A DNA stretch of 44,776 bases, taken from Bryobacterales bacterium (GTDB taxonomy: Bacteria; Acidobacteriota; Terriglobia; Bryobacterales; Bryobacteraceae). The notes beneath the pieces were generated by a model. That model worked only from the letters and a program-made list of their open reading frames with translations, made no database searches and had not been told where the DNA came from. Where the stretch lies: assembly GCA_016789925.1 (NCBI GenBank), contig JAEUQD010000637.1:1-44776 (forward strand). The letters are read 5' to 3'. Below, in pieces: positions 38,403 to 44,776 of this stretch; within the stretch, counting starts at the first letter, position 1; the number at the start of each line of letters is the position of its first letter. A program made the position numbers and the translations under genes.

Positions 38403-40067
38403 ATGAAGCCCGGTGAGCTCACCTACGAAGACCTACTGGCGCGTATCCGGAATGCCGAGGAGTTGCTGGCGGACTCTCCGGCGGATCCTCTTCAGGAAGT
38501 CACTGGGGCGCTCCGCGCTGCGCGCACTTCCCTCGAACAACTCTTCGGGCAGCGGACCGAGGACTTGCAGCGGTTGGGCACCGCGATCGAGTGCGCGGCC
38601 GAATCGATTCTCATCACATCCGCCGATGGGACTATCGGATATGTCAATCCGGCTTTTGAAGAAGTCACCGGTTACACGCGGGCCGAAGTACTCGGACGGC
38701 AGCCTAACATACTCAAGAGTGGACGGCATGACGACGCATTTTACCGAACCATGTGGGAGACACTACTGGCTGGTAACGTGTGGCAGGGCCGCATCACGAA
38801 TCGGAAAAAGGATGGGAGTCTGTTCGAAGAGGCCGCTACGATCTCTCCGATTCGCGACAGCAACGGCGCGATCACGGGGTTCGTCGGCGTAAAGCGAGAC
38901 ATCACCCGCGAGCTGCAACTCGAGGCGCAACTGCTTCAGGCCCAGAAGATGGAAGCCGTCGGCCGGCTCGCCGGCGGCGTGGCCCACGATTTCAACAACC
39001 TCCTCACCGTCATCAACGGTTACACCGATCTCGTGCTGGCCAAACTCCCCAGCGTCGACCCTAACCGCGGCCACCTCGCCGAAGTTCGAACCGCCGGCGA
39101 ACGCGCCGCCGCCCTCACGCGCCAATTGCTGGCCTTCAGCCGCCGGCAGAACGTCCGCCCGCAACTCCTCGACTTGAACACGGTGGTCGAGGCAGCCGCC
39201 CGCATGTTCACACGAATGACGGGAGGGCAGTCGTCCGTCACGCTACATCTGGAGGATGGACCTTTGCCTGTGCTGGCCGACGAAGGGCAACTCGACCAGG
39301 TGCTGATGAACCTGGTGACCAACGCGCTGGATGCGATGCCCAGCGGCGGAACAATTGAGATCGCCACCGCGAAAGTAGACACACCCGTCCCCGGATTGCA
39401 TCGTCGCACCGCGCCGGGCGGCCTCGCAAGACTCGCCGTATCCGATACCGGACAGGGAATGGACAAAGAAACCCTGTCGCATATCTTCGAGCCTTTCTTC
39501 ACCACCAAGGAAGTCGGCAAAGGCACTGGTCTTGGACTTCCAACGGTACAGGGAATCGTCGACCAGAGCGGCGGCTGGATCGAGGTACACAGCGAAATTG
39601 GCCGGGGTACCCGGTTCGAGATCTTTCTTCCTCTCGCCGCCCACGGGCGCGGCCCCAAGGGCAAGGCGAGTCGCCCCTCACCGAGCCAGACGGGCGGATT
39701 GGAAACAGTGCTTTTGGTAGATGATCAGCAGGATGTCCGGCGGTTTGCATCCACGGTCCTCCGCAGCTACGGCTACGAAGTGCTGGAAGCCGACGGATCT
39801 GACGATGCCATAAAGCAGGAGCGCGAGTGGCAGGGAAAGATCCATCTTTTGCTGACCGACCTGATGATGCCGGGAATGAATGGTCGCGAGTTAGCGACAG
39901 TCTTACGGCAACGGCGACCGGACATCAAGGTGATCTATCTATCCGGCCACCCGGCTGAACTGCTGGCGCAGGCAGCGAACAATCCGGCGGACGATCTCAT
40001 CCATAAGCCTTTTACGCCGGAAAGCCTTGCGGCTCGGGTGCGAAAAACTTTGGGCTCAGAAAAATAG
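38403..40067 (+). CDS. Soluble PAS hybrid histidine kinase with receiver domain
   Basis: This 554-residue protein has an N-terminal helical segment (1-55) and a PAS domain (about 58-168, with ITSADGTIGYVNPAFEEVTGYT). The dimerisation helix carries His195 in GGVAHDFNNLL. The ATPase domain has Asn303/Asn307 (NLVTNALDA), Asp348 in SDTGQGM, FEPFFTTK and KGTGLGL. A C-terminal receiver holds Asp486 in LLLTDLMMPG. No membrane helix is present, so the PAS domain senses a cytoplasmic signal or a ligand that reaches the cytoplasm. The H-D-F-N-N type places it with the hybrid kinases lacking a separate HPt domain. No output regulator lies next to it. The ATG at 38403 has TGAGGCG upstream, and a hairpin begins exactly at the end of its stop codon. 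Confidence 0.94.
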   Translation: MKPGELTYEDLLARIRNAEELLADSPADPLQEVTGALRAARTSLEQLFGQRTEDLQRLGTAIECAAESILITSADGTIGYVNPAFEEVTGYTRAEVLGRQPNILKSGRHDDAFYRTMWETLLAGNVWQGRITNRKKDGSLFEEAATISPIRDSNGAITGFVGVKRDITRELQLEAQLLQAQKMEAVGRLAGGVAHDFNNLLTVINGYTDLVLAKLPSVDPNRGHLAEVRTAGERAAALTRQLLAFSRRQNVRPQLLDLNTVVEAAARMFTRMTGGQSSVTLHLEDGPLPVLADEGQLDQVLMNLVTNALDAMPSGGTIEIATAKVDTPVPGLHRRTAPGGLARLAVSDTGQGMDKETLSHIFEPFFTTKEVGKGTGLGLPTVQGIVDQSGGWIEVHSEIGRGTRFEIFLPLAAHGRGPKGKASRPSPSQTGGLETVLLVDDQQDVRRFASTVLRSYGYEVLEADGSDDAIKQEREWQGKIHLLLTDLMMPGMNGRELATVLRQRRPDIKVIYLSGHPAELLAQAANNPADDLIHKPFTPESLAARVRKTLGSEK

Positions 40068-40088
40068 GGCATCCCTTGCGGGATGCCC
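40067..40088 (-). terminator. Intrinsic terminator of the fasciclin gene
   Basis: Perfect nine-base arms GGGCATCCC (40067-40075) and GGGATGCCC (40080-40088) flank the loop TTGC. Read on the minus strand the hairpin is followed by TATTTTT, a good termination tract for the gene at 40113-40589. On the plus strand it starts at the last base of the kinase stop codon but has no T-run, so it may only protect the kinase message. Confidence 0.85.
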
Positions 40089-40112
40089 CATTCTGACACG
40101 GAGAGAGGAAAG

Positions 40113-40589
40113 TTACTTCTTCGGCAGCAGAACTGTGTCGATGACGTGAATAACACCATTAGACGTTTCGATGTCCGTCTTGACCACATTGGCGTTACCG
40201 ACCATGACATTCGAACCCTTCACGGCAACTTTGACCGACTGGCCCTGAACGGTCGACGCCGACTTCAACTTCACGACATCGGCGGCCATCACCTTGCCCG
40301 ACACGACATGGTAGGTCAGAATCGAAACGAGCTGCGCCTTGTTCTCGGGCTTCAGCAGGTTCTCGACTGTGCCCGCGGGCAACTTCGCGAAGGCTTCGTC
40401 GGTCGGAGCGAAAACGGTAAAGGGGCCAGGTCCTTTCAGGGTCTCCACGAGGCCCGCCGCCTTGACGGCAGCCACAAGGGTGTTGAATGATCCCGCTGAC
40501 ACGGCTGTATCGACGATATCGCCGGCGAAAGCGGAAACGGCCAGCAGGGCGCTGGCGGACATGAGACGGAAAAGCTGTTTGCTGATCAT
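40113..40589 (-). CDS. Secreted fasciclin (FAS1) domain protein
   Basis: This 158-residue protein has a signal peptide ([22 protein letters not shown], cleavage likely after residue 22) and a single FAS1 domain. The H1 motif reads [14 protein letters not shown], the H2 motif [11 protein letters not shown], with the conserved YH in [14 protein letters not shown]1 proteins mediate adhesion or matrix contacts; single-domain bacterial forms are periplasmic or extracellular with mostly unknown ligands. The ATG at 40589 has AAGGAGAA about 10 bases upstream. It is convergent with the kinase gene and ends in a good terminator, so it is a single-gene transcript. Confidence 0.93.
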   Translation of the reverse strand: MISKQLFRLMSASALLAVSAFAGDIVDTAVSAGSFNTLVAAVKAAGLVETLKGPGPFTVFAPTDEAFAKLPAGTVENLLKPENKAQLVSILTYHVVSGKVMAADVVKLKSASTVQGQSVKVAVKGSNVMVGNANVVKTDIETSNGVIHVIDTVLLPKK

Positions 40590-40775
40590 AATTTGGTGTT
40601 CTCCTTAGTTCGAACACCTTAAGAGACTAAGTCGGGCGCAGTGTAGATCTAAAAATCGTCTGGAAACTTCATTCTCCTGCAAACAAACAAGTTAGTGCGC
40701 TTCGGATCTGCCCGTGATGCTGTTTGAATACCGGAAGTTTCAACTGGAAACGTTAAATCTCCAGCCCTCCGCCGC
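40590..40775 (-). promoter_or_regulatory. Upstream region of the fasciclin gene
   Basis: This 186-bp gap contains the fasciclin promoter. The octamer CAGTGTAG at 40639-40646 reads CTACACTG on the minus strand, including TACACT, a possible -10, with a start near 40633. No good -35 is seen. The same octamer forms both arms of the inverted repeat at 41426-41444. The rest of the gap, up to the stop of the zinc-ribbon gene, shows nothing recognisable. Confidence 0.35.
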
Positions 40776-41417
40776 CTACGTCGGATTGTCTTTCTTCAAT
40801 ATCGTCGCGCCCACCGCCCCGCCCACCATCGGCAATGCGGTCAGAAATAGAAACAGCACAACCAGGGCCCCAAACAGCCGCGGCGATTGAATCCCGGCGA
40901 TGAATTCTTCGAAGTTCAGATCCCCACCCGCCGCGTTCACCTGCTGCCGCACCGATTCCCGGACCTCGTCGCTCATCAGCGCCAGCACCATGAACACCAG
41001 CATCACCAGCGTGATCAGGAAGACGAACAATCCGGTTAGCCAGCCCATTCGCGCCCCGCTGCCCGCCGTCAACGATGCCCCCGTCTTCCTGTGATAGAGG
41101 TACACTGCCCCAAACCCCGCCGCCGGCAGCACAAGCACCGATGCCAGCATCCGCACCACGCCGCCAAACGGCATGAACAGCATCATCGAAACCGCCATCG
41201 CCATCAGCATGGCCGTCCGCACCGCCAACCGGTTATGGAAGTTGATCACGTGCGGCGCAGCCGCGACCGGAGCCGGGGCGGCGGGCACGGCAACCGCTAC
41301 CGGCTGCTCCTCGGCCTGTGATTCCTCGGCCACCGAAAGCTCCCGCGTCGGCCGCCCGCACTTGTGGCAGAACAAGGCTCCGTCCACGAGTTGCGTGCCG
41401 CAGGTACAATACCCCAT
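40776..41417 (-). CDS. Zinc-ribbon membrane protein of unknown function
   Basis: This 213-residue protein has an N-terminal double zinc ribbon, with Cys4, Cys6, Cys17 and Cys20 in CTC and CHKC, followed by an Ala/Pro/Val-rich linker (about 30-58). Four predicted membrane helices follow: about 67-88, 92-113, 127-152 and 183-210. The periplasmic or cytoplasmic loop between helices three and four is acidic (VNAAGGDLNFEEFIAGI). The ATG at 41417 fits the zinc ribbon; a longer form would extend into the opposite gene. I do not recognise the family. It is divergent from the dehydrogenase gene with only 43 bases between them. Confidence 0.8.
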   Translation of the reverse strand: MGYCTCGTQLVDGALFCHKCGRPTRELSVAEESQAEEQPVAVAVPAAPAPVAAAPHVINFHNRLAVRTAMLMAMAVSMMLFMPFGGVVRMLASVLVLPAAGFGAVYLYHRKTGASLTAGSGARMGWLTGLFVFLITLVMLVFMVLALMSDEVRESVRQQVNAAGGDLNFEEFIAGIQSPRLFGALVVLFLFLTALPMVGGAVGATILKKDNPT

Positions 41418-41425
41418 TACCGCTT

Positions 41426-41444
41426 CAGTGTAGCAACTACACTG
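41426..41444. promoter_or_regulatory. 19-bp inverted repeat in a 43-bp divergent gap
   Basis: CAGTGTAG and CTACACTG flank CAA. The repeat occupies most of the space between the zinc-ribbon gene and the dehydrogenase gene. It contains TACACT symmetrically on both strands, so it could hold overlapping -10 boxes of two divergent promoters or be an operator that controls both. Both messages would have very short leaders. Confidence 0.5.
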
Positions 41445-41460
41445 GTCTCTAACCCTTTTT

Positions 41461-42429
41461 ATGAACCCTGTCACTCTGCTCGTGCTCTCCAAGCCTCATG
41501 CCTCCTATCTGCGGCTGCTCGAACAGTTGCCCGACTCCACCCACATCGTTGTCGGCAATCAACTGGAAATGTTCGAGAATGCGGCCCCCAAGGCCGATGT
41601 CCTGTTGAACTGTTTCAGCCCCCTTCGCCTTTTCCGCGATCTCTTCCTCCGGTGTCCCAATCTCAACTGGGTCCACTCGTTCTCCGCGGGCGTCGAGAAC
41701 ACGCTGTTCCCGGAACTAATTGCCAGCCCCGTGCCCCTCACCAACGCCCGTGGTGTGTTCTCGCGGTCGCTCGCCGAATTTGCCATCGCCGGCGCCCTGT
41801 TCTTCGACAAGAAGATCGCCGACATGCGGCGCCAGCAGGCCGAAAGCCGCTGGGTCAACATGGATGTCGACGAGTTGCACGGCAAGACCATGGGCATTGT
41901 CAGTTATGGCAGCATCGGTCACGCCTGCGCCCGGCTCGCCAAGGCTTTCGGCATGAAGGTCGTGGCTTCGCGCCGCCGGCCCGAACTGTCTTCCTCCGAC
42001 CCTCTCGTCGACCGCATCTACGGCCCCGGCCAGTTGCGCGACATGCTGGCCATCTCCGACTTCGTCGTGATCGCCTCGCCCATCACGCCCGAAACGCGCG
42101 GCATGGTGGGTCCCGAGGAGTTGGCCGCCATGAAGCCATCCGCCGTGCTCATCAACGTCGGCCGCGGACCCGTTGTCGTGGAATCCGCCCTGATCGACGC
42201 CCTCAGCAACCACCGCATTCGCGGAGCCGCCCTCGATGTCTTCGACGTCGAACCGCTCCCCGCCGGCCACCCTTTCTATTCCCTCGACAACGTTCTGCTC
42301 TCGCCCCACTCCGCCGACCACACCCCGGGCTGGACCGACCAGTCGATGGTTTTCTTCGTCGAGAATTTCCACCGCTACGCCTCTGGCCAGCCCCTCGACA
42401 ACATCGTCGACAAGCACGCCGGATACTAG
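41461..42429 (+). CDS. D-2-hydroxyacid dehydrogenase family protein
   Basis: This 322-residue NAD(P)-dependent oxidoreductase interconverts 2-oxo acids and D-2-hydroxy acids. The catalytic residues are Arg235 (NVGRGPVV), Glu264 (FDVEPLPAG) and His283 (SPHSADHTPG). The nucleotide-binding loop reads VSYGSIGHA at 147-155, with Ser in place of the first Gly of GxGxxG, as in several subfamilies. The ATG at 41461 follows a T-rich stretch without a Shine-Dalgarno, suggesting a short or leaderless message. It is the first gene of a compact run with the fucosidase (10-base gap). The substrate is not identifiable; it could be glyoxylate-, hydroxypyruvate- or phosphoglycerate-like. Confidence 0.9.
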   Translation: MNPVTLLVLSKPHASYLRLLEQLPDSTHIVVGNQLEMFENAAPKADVLLNCFSPLRLFRDLFLRCPNLNWVHSFSAGVENTLFPELIASPVPLTNARGVFSRSLAEFAIAGALFFDKKIADMRRQQAESRWVNMDVDELHGKTMGIVSYGSIGHACARLAKAFGMKVVASRRRPELSSSDPLVDRIYGPGQLRDMLAISDFVVIASPITPETRGMVGPEELAAMKPSAVLINVGRGPVVVESALIDALSNHRIRGAALDVFDVEPLPAGHPFYSLDNVLLSPHSADHTPGWTDQSMVFFVENFHRYASGQPLDNIVDKHAGY

Positions 42430-42439
42430 AAGTTTGATG

Positions 42440-43663
42440 ATCTGTCTGTTCGCGATGCTGCTCGCCGGCGTCTACCAGCCCACGCCCGAGAACCTCAAAG
42501 CTCGGGAATGGTTCCAGGACGCCCGCCTCGGCCTCTTCATCCACTGGGGTCTGTTCAGCGCCCTGGAACGCGGCGAAATGGCCATGGACCAGGAACAGAT
42601 TCCCATCGCCGCCTACGAAAAGGTCCCCGAGTTGTTCAGCCCCACGCTCTACAACCCTGCCGAATGGGTGACCCTGGCCCGCCAGGCCGGCATGCGCTAC
42701 ATCACCATCACCGCCAAGCACCACGACGGATTTGCGCTCTGGTCGACTCGCCAGACTCCCTGGAATATTGTCGATGCAACACCCTACCGCCGCGACGCTA
42801 TCGCCATGCTCGCCGAGGAATGCCGCAAGCAGAACATCAAGCTGTTCTTCTATTACTCCCAGCTCGATTGGATCGACCCCGATTATTTTCCCCGCGGCCG
42901 TACCGGCCAGCACTCCGGCCGCGCCAATCAAGGCAACTTCAACCGCTACCTCGATTTCGTCGCGCGCCAGTTGCGCGAACTCCTTACCGATTACGGGCCC
43001 GTTGGCGGCATCTGGTTCGACGGCTCGTGGGACAAGCCGTTCGCCGATTGGCGTCTGCCCCAGACCTACGCCTTCATCCATTCACTTCAACCCGCCGCCC
43101 TCATCGGCAGCAACCACGGCGGTAAGCCGAATGACGGCGAAGACTTTCAGATCTTCCACAAGCGTCTGCCGCCGGCCATCGCCTCGGGTCTTCCGGCCGA
43201 ATCCGCCGACACCATGAATGGCTCCTGGGGCTACAACGCGGCGGACCGCAAATTCCGCTCCGGCCCCGATCTCATCCGGCAACTGGTTCGTGCCGCCGGC
43301 CTCAACAGCAACTTCCTGCTCAACGTCGCCCCCATGCCCACCGGCCAGCTTCCAACCGAAGCGGCCGACCGTCTGAAGGAGATCGGGCAGTGGACCTCGA
43401 AATTCGGCGAAACCATCTACGGTACTCGCGGCGGACCGCTGCCGCCGCAACCCTGGGGCGTCACCACGCAGACCAAAGACAGGATCTATGTGCACGTCCT
43501 CGACTCTTCCGCCGAGTGGCTCACGCTCCCTGGCATCACCTTCCGCAAAGCATTCCCCTTCGGCGGCGATAAGCCGCTCGAGATCCGCGAAACCGCCCAG
43601 GGGCGGGCTCTCCGCCTGCCCCCGCGCCACCCCATCGACAGCATTCTGGTTCTGGAAAAATGA
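42440..43663 (+). CDS. GH29 alpha-L-fucosidase
   Basis: This glycoside hydrolase removes alpha-L-fucose from glycans with retention of configuration. From the ATG at 42440 it has 407 residues. The nucleophile Asp195 is in GIWFDGSWD; other family landmarks are the N-terminal LGLFIHWGLFSA (about 31-42), ITAKHHDGFALW (91-102), FFYYSQLDWIDPDY and NVAPMPTGQL. The C-terminal part is a short beta-sandwich. A short hydrophobic leader (MICLFAMLLAGVYQ) may be a signal peptide but lacks the usual basic residues, so export is uncertain; a TTG one codon earlier adds nothing. Its stop overlaps the start of the next gene (ATGA). Released fucose could feed the adjacent enzymes, though no fucose kinase or dehydrogenase is seen. 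Confidence 0.93.
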   Translation: MCLFAMLLAGVYQPTPENLKAREWFQDARLGLFIHWGLFSALERGEMAMDQEQIPIAAYEKVPELFSPTLYNPAEWVTLARQAGMRYITITAKHHDGFALWSTRQTPWNIVDATPYRRDAIAMLAEECRKQNIKLFFYYSQLDWIDPDYFPRGRTGQHSGRANQGNFNRYLDFVARQLRELLTDYGPVGGIWFDGSWDKPFADWRLPQTYAFIHSLQPAALIGSNHGGKPNDGEDFQIFHKRLPPAIASGLPAESADTMNGSWGYNAADRKFRSGPDLIRQLVRAAGLNSNFLLNVAPMPTGQLPTEAADRLKEIGQWTSKFGETIYGTRGGPLPPQPWGVTTQTKDRIYVHVLDSSAEWLTLPGITFRKAFPFGGDKPLEIRETAQGRALRLPPRHPIDSILVLEK

Positions 43664-44595
43664 CGATCACTCTTGACGACATCCGCGCCGCGGCCGCCCG
43701 CATCTCCTCCATCACCCACCGCACGCCGGTGATGACCTCCCGCACCTTTAACTCGCTCTCGGGCGTCTCGGCCCACTTCAAGTGCGAGAATTTCCAGCGC
43801 GGCGGCGCCTTTAAACTGCGAGGCGCGGCCAACGCCATCCTCGCCCTCAAACCCGCCCGTGTCGTGGCCTACTCTTCCGGCAACCACGCCCAGGCCGTCG
43901 CCATCGCCGCCCGCGAAGTCGGCATTCAGGCCACCATCGTCATGCCCAACGATGCGCCGAAATCGAAAGTGGATGGCACACGCGGCTACGGAGCGGAGGT
44001 CGTCATCTACGACCGGCTCCGCGAAGACCGTGTGGCCATCGGCGAAGCCCTTGCCCGTGAGTACAACGCCACGATCATTCCTCCGTTCGACCATCCGCTC
44101 GTGATGGCTGGGCAAGGCACCGCCGCCTTGGAACTCATCGAAGCGGTGCCCGATTTGGATGCACTGGTGGTCTGCGTCGGCGGCGGCGGCCTCATCTCCG
44201 GCTGCGCCACCGCGGCCAAATCGCTCAACCCCAACATCCGCGTGTTCGGCGTCGAGCCGTCCGATGGCAACGACACCTGGCTTTCGCTTCAGGCCGGGCA
44301 TCAGGTCCACATCGACCCGCCCACCACCATTGCCGACGGTCTCCGTGCCCAATCGCCGGGCAAGCTCACGTTCCCCATCGTTCAGCAGCTTGTCGAACAG
44401 GTGGTCCTGGTCACCGACGACGAAATTCGCGCCGCGATGAAGTTTGCGCTCCTCCGCATGAAGATCCTCATCGAGCCCAGCGGAGCCGTCGCCATGGCCG
44501 CCGTCCTGCACCAAAAACTCCCGCCAAATCTCGGACGGGTCGGCATCATCGTCTCTGGCGGCAATGTCGACTTCGAGGTCCTTCAGTCCCTGTGA
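43660..44595 (+). CDS. PLP-dependent threonine dehydratase / serine racemase family protein
   Basis: This 311-residue fold-type II PLP enzyme has Lys52 in GGAFKLRGA as the Schiff-base residue, SSGNHAQA at 72-79 for substrate carboxylate binding, and a phosphate-binding GGGGLISG at 174-181. The C-terminus ends in SGGNVDFEVLQSL. It has no regulatory ACT domain, so it resembles catabolic threonine dehydratase, serine racemase or hydroxyaspartate dehydratase rather than biosynthetic IlvA. Deaminating serine or threonine would give a 2-oxo acid, a possible substrate for the D-2-hydroxyacid dehydrogenase two genes upstream; that link is inference. Its ATG overlaps the fucosidase stop by four bases, and its own stop overlaps the next start by one. 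Confidence 0.9.
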   Translation: MTITLDDIRAAAARISSITHRTPVMTSRTFNSLSGVSAHFKCENFQRGGAFKLRGAANAILALKPARVVAYSSGNHAQAVAIAAREVGIQATIVMPNDAPKSKVDGTRGYGAEVVIYDRLREDRVAIGEALAREYNATIIPPFDHPLVMAGQGTAALELIEAVPDLDALVVCVGGGGLISGCATAAKSLNPNIRVFGVEPSDGNDTWLSLQAGHQVHIDPPTTIADGLRAQSPGKLTFPIVQQLVEQVVLVTDDEIRAAMKFALLRMKILIEPSGAVAMAAVLHQKLPPNLGRVGIIVSGGNVDFEVLQSL

Positions 44596-44776
44596 TGGTG
44601 GCGGCGTTCGCCCGGTTTGCCGAGAGGCTGCAGTCAGCCGCCGGCGCAATTGCGCGCTGGTGCGACGCTCACCGCTTCCTGGTGTTTGCGCTGTTCTCCG
44701 CCGTCCATATCCCCGCCCTGGTTGTAGTAGCCAAGGGCACCCAATTCTGGTTCGATGAGCTGTTCACTTACTACCT
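44595..44776 (+). CDS. Partial GT-C-like membrane glycosyltransferase (N-terminus only)
   Basis: This frame opens at an ATG at 44595 that overlaps the upstream stop (TGATG) and runs off the right end. About 60 residues are visible: an amphipathic N-terminus, a first membrane helix (about 28-46, FLVFALFSAVHIPALVVVA) and a loop with WFDELFTYY. An acidic DE in the first periplasmic loop just after helix one is the catalytic feature of GT-C transferases such as ArnT- or PMT-like enzymes that use polyprenyl-phosphate sugars. The tight coupling suggests it belongs to the same operon as the fucosidase. Confidence 0.75.
   Translation, partial: MVAAFARFAERLQSAAGAIARWCDAHRFLVFALFSAVHIPALVVVAKGTQFWFDELFTYY

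Overview
This is a GC-rich chromosomal window of about 45 kb from a Gram-negative bacterium. The envelope genes show the Gram-negative character: a TolC-type outer-membrane protein, periplasmic adaptors and Wzm/Wzt-type polysaccharide export. The style of the secreted proteins (long BACON-repeat proteins, YVTN and lectin-type propellers, a PQQ-type sugar dehydrogenase) and the mix of housekeeping and glycan genes resemble Acidobacteriota of the Solibacter/Bryobacter group. That placement is an inference from gene content; there is no rRNA gene here to confirm it. I saw no tRNA, rRNA, IS element, integrase or CRISPR array. No gene-free stretch exceeds 300 bases; the longest are about 26829-27041 and 40590-40775.

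Region 1 (1-12018, minus strand) is one long, tightly packed co-directional run. In reading order it encodes three consecutive periplasmic adaptor (HlyD/MacA-like) proteins, a MacB/FtsX-type permease, a TolC-type outer-membrane factor, MutL, and a Wzm/Wzt-type polysaccharide exporter whose last gene leaves the window. No MacB/LolD-type ATPase is present. Two adaptors carry large low-complexity inserts: a Ser/Gly-rich one inside the lipoyl domain, and a Met/Gly-rich one followed by a short helical LTPEQ segment.

Region 2 (12153-22850, minus strand) holds a GT-C-like membrane protein and the housekeeping block rho, engB, lon, clpX. In many bacteria tig and clpP precede clpX; here a secreted sugar dehydrogenase with a C-terminal propeller and rsmI lie there instead.

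Region 3 (23025-29113, mixed strands) contains a membrane-anchored MPN-like protein with a degraded JAMM motif, a stand-alone AAA+ unit like the second ATPase domain of ClpA/ClpB, wecB, infA, a short-chain dehydrogenase and glgC.

Region 4 (29210-38287, plus strand) is one 9 kb gene for a secreted protein of about 3025 residues. Its order is a lipase-like fold with the nucleophile Ser replaced by Gly, 3 BACON repeats, two Ig/ASH-like domains, a YVTN-like propeller, 15 tandem BACON repeats, and a C-terminal propeller homologous to the one on the sugar dehydrogenase in region 2.

Region 5 (38403-44776) has a soluble PAS hybrid histidine kinase, a secreted fasciclin protein with its terminator, and a zinc-ribbon membrane protein. 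That last gene is divergent from a compact four-gene run: D-2-hydroxyacid dehydrogenase, GH29 alpha-L-fucosidase, PLP-dependent dehydratase/racemase and a truncated GT-C-like membrane protein. A 19-bp inverted repeat fills much of the 43-bp divergent gap.

The strongest candidates for something undescribed are the triple-adaptor export operon with metal-binding-like inserts, the propeller shared by two secreted proteins, the giant BACON pseudo-lipase, and the MPN pseudo-protease.
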